From NCBI RefSeq assembly GCF_000313135.1, contig NW_004457654.1:559091-623090 (forward strand): DNA of 64,000 nucleotides, in the 5' to 3' direction. Positions within the stretch are counted from its first letter, which is position 1; every line of letters begins with the position of its first letter. The stretch comes from Acanthamoeba castellanii str. Neff. Lineage: Eukaryota; Discosea; Longamoebia; Acanthamoebidae. The translations under genes were made by a program, and so were the position numbers. The notes under the pieces are model-generated. The model did no database searches. It was not told the origin of the DNA and saw only the letters and a program-made list of their open reading frames with translations. This document shows, in pieces, positions 1-9,448 of the stretch.

Positions 1-824
1 AGATGCTATTGTTTCCAACTCAATGAAGTTGGTGATCACTGCTATGGCTTCCTCCTGTTCTGGGGGAAGCTTGTCTCCTCACTAACAGAAGGAGTGAGGA
101 GTGATACTGGCTCCATGTTGCTGGAGCCAGCATGGTGTCTAGCATGGCAAGTGTGTGGGGTGACCAGCCCTTGGTTTGTGTGCACCAGAGATCCTGCACT
201 GGTTCTGGAGTGAGGGCACAACCAGACAATCCAGCCTGGAGTGTGCAGGGTCCATGAGGTTATGGAACCACTGCCTGCTGGTCCAGACTGGCACCATGAC
301 CATGGCTTGCACCAGTGCAGAACCCACTAACATGGCCACACCAGAGGACAACACTGCAATGATCCATCAGTGCACAAGTCATGCACAACCACCACCTGAC
401 AGACAAAAGCAGCCTTCATGGATGGCAAGATCTGCCCCCTCAAGGAACAAGCCCTACAAGAGCTACTTCCCCTCAAGCACACAATCTCAGGGAACCATAA
501 GAAGAAGGTTTGTTGTAGTAGGGCTTCTTGCCCTTTGAATTTGAGAATGATGTAGTTGCAGCCAGCAGACCTATGAGTGACCAATTCCAGTACATGGTTC
601 AAGACAATGCACCTGAAGTGGATGCAGGTGCAATCAGTGCTTGCATGTATGCTGAGGAATGTTCATGTCAGGTGATAAACCCAATTAATTGAGTGGTTAT
701 GAGAATCCTGGGTCAAAAGCTTTTAGTGCCATCACCATTAAATTAACATGTCATGAAATTGTTTCAGACAGTTTCCCAACCACATTTCAGTACGAGGTAA
801 AACACATCTGTCGATTTTCGCAAG
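1..824. other. CpG-free non-coding segment, probable decayed repeat
   Basis: Positions 1-792 contain no CG dinucleotide at all; the first is at 793, just before the next gene. The rest of the window is CpG-dense. The segment is rich in TG and CA, the products expected when methylated CpG decays. The longest open frame (176-538, +) has no recognisable domain, no splice-supported extension and a composition unlike the neighbouring genes, so I do not call it a gene. I read it as the right end of a decayed, once-methylated repeat or transposon. Its nature beyond that cannot be told from the sequence. Confidence 0.6.
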
Positions 825-2472
825 ATGCTGGGGATGTCGTCCTTGGCGCATGAAGATGGCAAGGAAAAGATGACCACTCGCGCGATTGAAGGCAATGGGA
901 ATGGTGTAGCGGCTACAGGCGAGGTAAAGATTAGATACGATGCCAAGGAGCAGGGGTGGCTGTCATACATGGTGGCCCTCGTGACACTGGCGATGCTGGT
1001 CGGCTGGTTCTACGTGATAGCTTTCATCGTACTTGTGTGCATCTACGCCACGCTCGTGCACCAGTCCCTCGTAGCCGTGGCGCTCCTCATAGTCCTGTTC
1101 TCTTCCACCTACTGGCCCTCCCAGATTCTCTGGCAGGAGTTCATCGACTTGCCCATCTGGAAGGTCCTCGTCCTCACTGCGCTCGAATTAATCATTATTA
1201 ATAATCTTTCTAATCTTATTATTTTTAATTTATTTCTAATTCAATAATCAGAACTTTGGTCTTTACATATTTCAATTCTTTATTGTCAGATCAATAAATC
1301 AGATTAGATTCCAATTTATTCAATAACTCACGCTGGCGGATAGACCTGGTGCGAGTACTTCTCGTTCACGGTGATGCAGAAGGGCAAGGGAGTGTCGCCC
1401 GACAGGCACTACATCTTCGTCGAGTTCCCGCACGGCGTCTTTCCCCTCGGCTTCATGCTCTCCGCCACCATCGTGCAGAAGGTGTTGACCGGCCTACGAG
1501 TCGAGGGCGCCATCGCCTCCGTTCTCTTCCGCATTCCCGTGCTCGCGCAGCTGTGCCATTGGTTCGGCAGCAGGTGACGTTCACTCTCATCTCAATCCTT
1601 GCTCTTGGCCAACAAACACTTGCCACATACACTAATCATCCACACATACAACAACAGGCCTGCCACGACGGGCAACATTCACAAGCTGTTGGACCAGGGC
1701 TCGGCTGGCCTCATGGCCGGCGGCATCGCCGAGATCTTCCTCTCGTCTCGCGAGCACGAGGTTTGTCGTTTTCCCTCATCCCCTTCATTACTTAGGCCAT
1801 CGCTTCGTGAAGTACTGATGCGCTCGTTGGTCACCTGTCGTTTGTTGTGTCGTGTCTTGTGCTGTGCTATGCATGCTATGATATGCTATGATGTTCAACA
1901 GAAAGTGTATTTGAAGAAGCGCAAGGGATTTGTCAAGATCGCGCTCCAGCGTGGTGCTCCTCTAGTGCCGATCTACTACTTTGGTACATCACACCAGCCG
2001 CCGCTGCCCTGCAGATTTCTTGCCAAGTCCTCATTTCCCTGCTCGAACGTGTAACTGTATTGCTAGGCAACACGCAGCTGCTTGACTTTGCTGGAGGTCC
2101 GGCCATGCAGAAGGTCTCGCGGTCTCTTCGCATGTCGCTGCTTCTCTTCTACGGCCGGTGGTACCTCCCCGTGCCCTATCAGGTACGCTCGACACGACAC
2201 GACACGACACGACACGACACGACACGACACGACACGACACGACACGACACGACAACTGCCCAGCTCACGATGGCCCACCTCTTCACACCTGGCAGGTGCC
2301 GATCACGATGGTCATCGGCGAGCCCATGGAGGTGGAGCAGGTGGACAACCCCACCGACGAACAGATCAACCAACTGCACGAACGATTCGTGGCCGAGTTG
2401 CACAAGCTGTTCGACGAGTACAAGCACAAGGTCGGCGGCAACTGGCACAACAAGCAGCTCCTCGTCGTGTGA
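825..2472 (+). CDS. DGAT2: DGAT2-family diacylglycerol/monoacylglycerol O-acyltransferase
   Basis: Likely transfers an acyl group from acyl-CoA to diacylglycerol (or a related acceptor) at the ER membrane, the last step of triacylglycerol synthesis. Exons are 825-1163, 1344-1573, 1658-1760, 1902-1983, 2067-2182 and 2296-2472; they join in phase to 348 residues, the usual family size. Two hydrophobic segments fill residues about 40-95. The family active-site block YIFGYHPHG appears as YIFVEFPHGVFPLG, so the first His of HPHG is Phe while the second His is kept. Further family blocks are RKGFVKIALQRGAPLVPIYYFG and PITMVIGEP, and the C-terminal region fits the family. The ATG at 825 is the first in frame. 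The fifth intron is a run of CGACA pentamers. Wax or other acyl acceptors cannot be excluded. Confidence 0.88.
2190..2252. repeat. (CGACA)n pentamer array in intron
   Basis: About twelve perfect copies of a CGACA pentamer fill the last intron of the DGAT2 gene. The array stops short of both splice sites. The unit length is not a multiple of three. Confidence 0.95.
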
Positions 2473-2912
2473 GCCTGTAGTGAACATTCAACCGTCGTTT
2501 ACAATCCACCACAAGAAATATTTATTCACCAAAAACCTTCTGAGCTTCTTGAGGATGAAGAGGGTGAAGGTCGGCTGATGATGATGATGATGATGATGGG
2601 CAGCGCCATCTCAAGGAGATCACTCGGTCGCACGCCAACAGCCGAGGCTGCCTTTTCTATTTCTGTAATTAAATTTGTCGTTTTCTGCGGGGCAGCCCGA
2701 CAATAAACGAGAACGTCGGCTCCTTTCTTTCCTTCACCTCCGCCAGCGCACGTCGTAATCGTTCTAATCTCTGAGCCTGTGCCCGCAGTTTGGAGCAGTC
2801 TCACATCTTGCAACGGTACGCAAATCCCTTTGGTCAAATGTATTTTTTCTTTCATGCGACTCAAAACTATTTTCCGGTTGCAGATTAGATTTGTGCTTCT
2901 ACGCGGTTGTGA
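2473..2912. other. Intergenic region between DGAT2 and the membrane/2OG-like gene
   Basis: This 440-base gap holds the 3' end of the DGAT2 gene and the promoter side of the next one. A short GAT-type triplet run lies at 2575-2598. I see no supported coding exon or RNA gene. Confidence 0.5.
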
Positions 2913-5900
2913 ATGGCACGCTCGCTCTACTTGCGGCTGGCCCTGGCCCTGGCGGCTGCTGTGCCCACGAGCCTCCTCTACCTCTCCACCGTAATCGACC
3001 TCCCGTTCCATCTCCTGACCACAGCTGGTGGCGGCTACGGCGACGAGGTGGCGACCGTGGTCGTTGACGATGTGCTCTACGTGGCCTGCGCCGTCTACGC
3101 CATGGCGGGCCTCATGGCCTGGACCTGGCTCGCGGGCAACCGCGCCCTCGCCCGCCACTTCTTCACACTGCCGCGGCTGGCCAGCCTGGGCCGGCCACTC
3201 ACCGTCTTCTTCCTCGCGCTCCTGCCCGCCGTGCTGGTCGCCGCCCAGGTGGTCCAGGACGCCGGCCGCTACCACGCCCTGGTGGTCGACCACGAGGTGT
3301 CGCTCGAGGCGCTGCTCTTCGTGGCCTTCGACCTGTTCGCCGCCTTCTGCGCCTGCGCGCAGGTGTGGTTCGGCGTGGCGCTCCAGGTGCAGCTCTACGC
3401 GTTCGAGCTCGGGCAGGACCGCCAGCGCTACACCCGCAAGCTCTACTTCCTCTACACCCCAACACCAACGCCAACGCCAACGCCATCGTCATCTGCCTCT
3501 ACAACGACGGCACCAGGAGATACGGCAGCGATGGTGGGAGATGAAGCTGCTGAGGAGAACATGGCCAAGAAGAAGGCCTACGAGCTGTCGATGGACCCGA
3601 CCTATGCGGGCTTCACCAAGTCGGTCATGGTACACGCATCACCGCACACGACACACGACACACGACACCACACGACACCACACGACACCACACGACACCA
3701 CACGACACCACACGACACCACACGACACCACACGACACCACATGACACCACACGACACCACACGACCACACGACACCACACGACCACACGACCACACGAC
3801 CACACGCAGCTGATAATTGTTCTTTTGGGCGGTGGGTGACAGTCCATCAACGATTTCAACGCAAACGCGTTCGTGCGCGAGGGCGCGATTGCGGTCATCT
3901 TCGTGGTCGACCCGTTCGCCTTCCCCCAAGGTACGTGCATTCCCATGCCGCCCACGAATCATCCGGTAGCAAGCAGGCCCATGTCTGACACCACTTCGAA
4001 TCGACACCTACAGGCGTGGGTCACGATGAGATGACCCTGTGGCTGAGCGAGGAGGCGACGCTTCGCGTTTCCGAGTCTGCCGATGTCGGTCCGCGTAAGA
4101 ACATTGTTTACACGCCCGAAGGTACTTGCTTCGTCATCATCGCTGCCGCTCTCACGCTAATTCTCATGCCTCGTGTCGTGTCGTTGGTCGTGTCGTGTCG
4201 TGTCGTGTCGTGTCGTGTCGTGTCGTGTCGTGTCGTGTCGTGTCGTGTCGTGTCGTGTGTTTACGAAAGGAACACGACGCATCGCATTCCTGCGTGTCAA
4301 GTTCTCGGTCTACGCTGTCCTGCCGCAGAACGCCGCTACGCTGCCTCCCCCGCCTGGTACGCGCAGGCCTACGCAGCAATGCCTTGTTGGTGATAGTCAC
4401 TAGCAATCGCTCATAATACTACTCGTTTCGGGTGCAGCCGACATCCCGCGATACATCGATGAGTGGCTCAGCCAATTCGGTGCCAGCAGGCTTCTGCCCC
4501 TTTGCGTCGGTGGTACAGACTCATTCCCCCCCGCACGTGCTTCTTCTCTTGGTTGGCCAAACATCTGCTGATACTTGCATGATATGATGCATCGCTCGAT
4601 GTTTAGAGAGCGACGAGGAGTTCAGAAGGTGGCAGACCGAGTTGGGACACACGATCGGAGGCGCGGTGGTGAACCCCAACGCCAAGTCGCCTCTCGTGCG
4701 CAAGCGCATCAATGAGCCCTACATGGGGTACGCCAGCCTGGTCTCGTCGTGTGTCGTGTGTCGTGTGTCGTGTGTCGTGTGTCGTGTGTCGTGTGTCGTG
4801 TGTCGTGTGTCGTGTGTCGTGCTGCGTAGTGTCTCACACGCAACAGATGGTTTGATTTCCTGCGTTGGCTGGACACCTGTTCCGACCCCCAGTGCGCCCG
4901 CTACCATCGCTACGAGGTACGTACCTCACCCATTGTACCACCTATGGAACCACACCCATCCACGCTACCACCACTCGTTCCACGGTAACCGTTTCCACCC
5001 ATGGCGCCACCTTAAGGTCGAGAAGCTCCGCGAGCGGCCGTCCTCGCTGGTGCCGCGCTTCGTGGACTACGTGTGGTGGTTCCTCGCGGCCAGCCACGGC
5101 CCTCGGCAGCTCGAGCGTCGCTACGAGATCTTCAGCGGCCGCTTCAACCGCCGCCTGGCCTCCACATCGCTCGCCACCATCGCCGCATGCCTGGCCGTCT
5201 TCCTCCCGCTGCGCCTGCACTACTACCCGGCCATTAACCAGGTGGCCTTCTTCGCTGCCTTCACGGGCGTCGGGTGTCTGCTCTACGTGGCGTGGGCCGT
5301 CGTGGCCGAGCGCCTGCACCGACACGGCGCAGCCGCCGCAGTTGGAGCTGGCGGCGCCAAGGGAACCGAGGAGAAGGGGCTGAGGGTGGAGGGCCTGACC
5401 GTGCCAACGACCGACGACGGCGCGGCTCTGCTGCCTCACTCCGACCGAGTGGGTCTCAACGACGTCTCACGTACGCGCGACTTCCCTCTCCGCATTCCTC
5501 AAATTCCGCCCACGCAGCACGGCCAACAATTAACGACACGACACACGACACGACACGACACACGACACGCGACACGACACGCGCGCAGAAGCGTCACCGA
5601 GCGGTGGCACGGTGCTGCCGGCCAAGTATCACTTCCACACCAACGTGGCGCACTACCACCAGGAGGTGCGCGATAAGGGCGAGGGGCATCACACTGACGG
5701 CGACACCGAGATGGACCCGGCGAGCGCCGTCGCCAACCCCTACAGCCCGCTGCCCGACTCCGCGCCGCTCCTGCGCGTGCCCTACACCTGCCCGCTGTTC
5801 GACATCGTCAAGGTGCGCGTTCACACGTTCTCTCTTACTTCCGGCAGCCGATAACAGGTGTGGGTGTGCGCGTGCGCGTGCGGTCGTGCGTGTGCGTGTG

Positions 5901-8279
5901 CGTGCGGTCGTGCGTGTGCTGTGTCGACAGGGTCTTGATGATCCGACGTACCTGTTCGGCGGCGAAGGCGATCTGCTGTTCGACGAGGACTATGAGCAAA
6001 ACGACGTGGTACTGTTCGCGGGCCATGATGACACTCATCGTTCACGCTTGAGCTTGCTTGAGCTGACGCGGCACACGAACGGCGCGCAGATGTTGCCGCC
6101 GGTGTTTGGTGGAGAGAAGGACCGGGTGAGGTGGCAGCCAGAGGGGAAGGACGAGGACTACGCCGTTCATTTCGGCTCCTCCAAGGCCAAGGAGACCAGC
6201 CCCGGGCAGCTCAGCGACGAGTTGCTCATCGTCAACCCCAGTACGCCCTCCACTTCGTTCTTTTCGCTTTTCGCTTTTTATTTATTGACTAATTCATGTT
6301 GTTGGGCACAGCATTCGAGTTTCAAGCCGAGACAACAGTTCCCTACTTTTGCATCTGGACAGAAGAATTCCTCCACAAGCACCTCAAGTACAGGACCACA
6401 CACACACACACACACACACGACACGACACGCACGACACACGCACTCATTGGAATGGTTGGGCATGTACAGGGGCGAGCCCATCGTAATGGTGACGATGCC
6501 CGGCACGGGCCTCCCGCTGCCCTACCAGCTGAGCTCAGCCAAGGAGCGCGCCGAGCGCCAGCTCGAGGCTTCCGGCAGCAGCGGCGCGGGCGCCCTCGTC
6601 GACGCGAGGACGGATGAAGACAGGCAAGACGAGGAGCGAGCGGCCGCTCTGATGCGGCTCTTCGCCTCCTTCAAGCCCGGCCTCCCCATCCCTCGCGAAC
6701 TGCTCGACCACGACACAGCCCTCGTCCAAAGTACTTCTCGCTCTTGGCTCTTCGCTCTTCATCTTTCGCTTTTTTCGCCAACCCGCTAACACGCTGGTAT
6801 GGTGGTGGTGGGAACAGAGTTGATCCAGAGCGAGATCGTGGTGTCGGAGGGGTACTGGCGCAAGCGGGCTGCCTATTTCAAGCAGCAGAACGAGCGCGCC
6901 CGACACGAGCTACGGACCGTGGGCTACACCATCCTCCGCAACCTTGTACGCCGCGCCGTGCCTTCTCTCCATCGCCACCCGCCACCCGCCACCCGCTCAC
7001 TCACTCACCAATGGTGTCTTGCATGCAACGACAACAGTTGCCCAAGCGACACCTTCACTTCCTGCGGCGGTACTACCGACGGCTCTTCCAGGCCCTGGGC
7101 GGCCAACCAGCGGTACGAGCACTCGCCCTCCGGAAACTCACGGGCGTGGGCAGAGCTGCACCCTTCTGTGTGTAACAAGGCTCGTCACCCTCATATATAT
7201 GCACTGCGTGCATGTGCAGGCGGACAAGTACCAGATGCAGAAGACGCAGTGGAACGACGAACCCAGCTCGCGATTCATCAACCACTACCTCACCGGCATG
7301 ATGCACGTACGTGCGTTGTGTGCGGTGCCGCGTGCCGCGTGCCGCGTGTGTTGTGTGGCATTACGAACGGCTCATGATCTCTCCCTTACCGTGTGCGCAT
7401 TGCGTTTGGAAACCAGGACCTGGTCCAGGAGCCGGTGCTTCATCCCGGTCTGGCCCTCTCCATCTGGATCTTGAAGGGTACGCCTACTCCTTCCCCTTTG
7501 TCCCCCTAGCTTTCCACTTCCTCCCGCGCTTGCAGTCTCACACCCACCACGACACAACATTCGCTACAACACACACGACACACGACACACGACACACGAC
7601 ACACGACACACGACACACGACACACGACACACGACACACGACACACGACACACGACACACGACACACGACACACGACACACGACACACGACACACGACAC
7701 ACGACACACGACACACGACACACGACACACGACACACGACACACGACACACGACACACGACACACGACACACGACACACGACACACGACACACACATACA
7801 ATAGGACATGGATTCCCGTTGCATCGGGATTCGGTGCCGCCGTTCGACCTCACGCTCGATTTCGTGCTCGACCACGTCGGCCCCCAGGTACGCGTGCCTT
7901 CCTTCGCGAAGAGAAGAGAGAAGAGAAGTGCGAGTCAAGTCGCAGCGCATTCTTATGGGAACTTGGGTGGGACACAGCCGCGGCCGGTCACGTTCATCAG
8001 ACGACGACGCGGGGCGCTGGGCAGCCTACTGCCCGGCGTCGAAGAGATGACCCTCTCCCTCTCCGTCGGCGAGGCCGTTCTCTTCCGAGGTACGCGCCCA
8101 GCACCACTCGACACACTCGACACACACGGCACACGACACACGACACACACGGCACTGGCGGTCACCTGAACGCATGGGTCGTGGGTGCAGGATCGGAGAT
8201 GCCACACTTTGGCGGCGACCTCGGCGAGGGCAACTATCACAACGTGCTCCTGTGGACGTGGTCCTACGTCCGCGACTGA
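2913..8279 (+). CDS. Multi-pass membrane protein with C-terminal 2OG-dioxygenase-like domain
   Basis: I do not recognise the whole protein. Nineteen exons (first 2913-3629, last 8191-8279) join in phase to 1,074 residues. Four hydrophobic segments lie in the first ~170 residues and two more near 455-515. A long soluble part rich in short acidic stretches follows. The last ~170 residues look like a double-stranded beta-helix oxygenase: an upstream helix with NDEPSSRFINHYL, then HGFPLHRD (His 7822-7824, Asp 7828-7830), then GEAVLFRGSEMPHFGG (His 8205-8207). HxD...H would be the Fe(II) triad. The usual Arg or Lys for 2-oxoglutarate, about ten residues on, is not obvious; NYHNVLLWTW stands there. 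Introns carry long CA/GT-type repeats of both polarities. A hydroxylase acting at a membrane is an inference; an inactive fold is possible. Fusion of two genes is unlikely given continuous phase. Confidence 0.75.
3646..3806. repeat. CACGACACCA-type array in intron 1
   Basis: A ~10-base unit (CACGACACCA, with shorter CACGACCA variants at the right end) repeats about fifteen times inside the first intron of the membrane/2OG-like gene. On the sense strand it is CA-rich. Confidence 0.93.
4186..4259. repeat. (TCGTG)n pentamer array in intron
   Basis: About fourteen copies of TCGTG lie in the intron between 4121 and 4270. This is the complement of the CGACA family, so in the pre-mRNA it has the opposite polarity to the arrays at 3646-3806 and 7574-7793. 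Confidence 0.95.
4743..4823. repeat. (TCGTGTG)n heptamer array in intron
   Basis: About eleven heptamers of the GT-rich polarity fill the intron between exons ending at 4727 and starting at 4847. Confidence 0.93.
7574..7793. repeat. (CGACACA)n heptamer array, about 31 copies, in intron
   Basis: A nearly perfect heptamer array fills the intron between 7477 and 7805, just before the exon that carries the HRD motif of the 2OG-like domain. It is the longest pure array in the left half of the window. All three frames are open on both strands, which creates false long ORFs. Confidence 0.96.
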
Positions 8280-8431
8280 ACTCTCCGCCGCTAACCCGAC
8301 ACCAACCGCACACATTGGTATTTGTTTTTATTAAAAAACGGTTTTCAAATAATTTGATGACGTTATTGCCATAATATATTACAATTTTATTACAGTTTTG
8401 TTGTTGTCGCAAAGCAAACTGGTGGGTAATC

Positions 8432-9019
8432 TCAATCGGCGTGCTGGACGGGAACGGGAAGGCCGGCGTTGAACTCGGCGTTGAGGGTCTCCACCTGAAG
8501 GCGCTTGGAGACGTAGAGCATGCAGTAGTTCCCGTAGAGGACCTGGCCCACGTACTCGGGCAGGCCGTTGGCCACGGCGCTGGCGCGGGCGTTGGCCAGC
8601 ACCACCGACTCGCGGCTCGAGTCCAGCACGTCCTGGCCCGCCGCGTACTTGATGTAGCCGGCCTGGAGGGCGAACGAGAGGCGCGTGGCGTAGAGCTGCA
8701 TGAGGAGCTCGTCGAGCTGGTTGATGGGCGTACGGACACAGTCGAGGGTGGTGCAGGTGGAGGCGTCGGGCAGGTTGCCCAGCTGCTCGAGCGACTTGAT
8801 GTAGCGCACGTTGGCCGCCACGGCGGCGAGCGAGTCCTGGACGGCGTTGATCTGCGCCGTGAGGTTGGCCTGGAGGGCGGCCACCTGGGCCTTGAGCTGG
8901 CCGTACTTGGCCGGCAGGGCGTTGGCGATCAGCTCCTCCAGGTTGTTGGCGTTATTGGTGGTGGCCGAGGCCGCGCTGGCGAGAGCCAACACGAAGACGA
9001 AGGCGAGCAGGAAGCGCAT
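8432..9019 (-). CDS. Small secreted protein of unknown function
   Basis: A single exon encodes 195 residues. The N-terminus MRFLLAFVFVLALASAASA is a clear signal peptide with a typical A-x-A cleavage site, so the product is secreted or enters the endomembrane system. The mature part is mostly helical, rich in Ala, Leu and Gln, with three cysteines (two in ASTCTTLDC, one in YGNYC) and no long hydrophobic segment. An in-frame ATG 63 bases upstream (9082) exists, but starting there would put a His-rich tail before the signal peptide, so I chose 9019. A TATA box lies about 100 bases upstream. Strong C/G third-position bias suggests good expression. I recognise no family. Confidence 0.85.
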   Translation of the reverse strand: MRFLLAFVFVLALASAASATTNNANNLEELIANALPAKYGQLKAQVAALQANLTAQINAVQDSLAAVAANVRYIKSLEQLGNLPDASTCTTLDCVRTPINQLDELLMQLYATRLSFALQAGYIKYAAGQDVLDSSRESVVLANARASAVANGLPEYVGQVLYGNYCMLYVSKRLQVETLNAEFNAGLPVPVQHAD

Positions 9020-9448
9020 GGTTACTTGTAAAGGGTGGTGATGAAGAAGTTGGTGGTGAAGAGGTTGGTGGGTGTTGTACAAGTTGGAGGGCGTTGGGGG
9101 TATGTTTGTGGCTAGTGAGATTTTTATAGGTTTGACTCCGGTTGTAGGGCAGGCGCGACCAATTGGGTACCATAATGAACGATGGCCTATAGTAGTTGGC
9201 GCCTATTGTTGGAACGCTACACGGAAGCAACTCCGAACGACATCCGAGTGGCGGATTCGGGAACTCATTTAGTTTTGCACCAACCGAGCCAATCGCATAA
9301 CATGGGCCGGTTGTGGACCTGGGCAGCCGTTGCACGGGAGGGACGCACAGTTTCCCAACACGTCCGATTGGTGGTTTCTGCCGCTCATTGCGTGTGTCGT
9401 GCGGTTGCGTGTGTGTCGTGTGCCTCAGCGGGTGGGTCCGACGATCCT
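9020..9448. other. Intergenic region with promoter of the secreted-protein gene
   Basis: The gap holds the promoter of the minus-strand secreted gene (TATA at 9121-9128) and the 3' end of the carnitine acyltransferase gene. The 9150-9420 part shows no supported exon on either strand. Confidence 0.5.
9121..9128 (-). promoter_or_regulatory. Probable TATA box of the secreted-protein gene
   Basis: TATAAAAA read on the minus strand, about 100 bases before the ATG at 9019. Position and sequence fit a core promoter with a leader of roughly 70 bases. Confidence 0.6.

Noticed and set aside
176..538. A 120-codon open frame in the CpG-free block
   Set aside because: No domain, no splice support and composition typical of decayed repeat. 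Being open by chance is more likely.
7311..8279. Long open frames through the heptamer repeats ([17 protein letters not shown] and [15 protein letters not shown] on both strands)
   Set aside because: The repeat has no stop codon in any frame, and the array lies between well-supported splice sites. These are artefacts.
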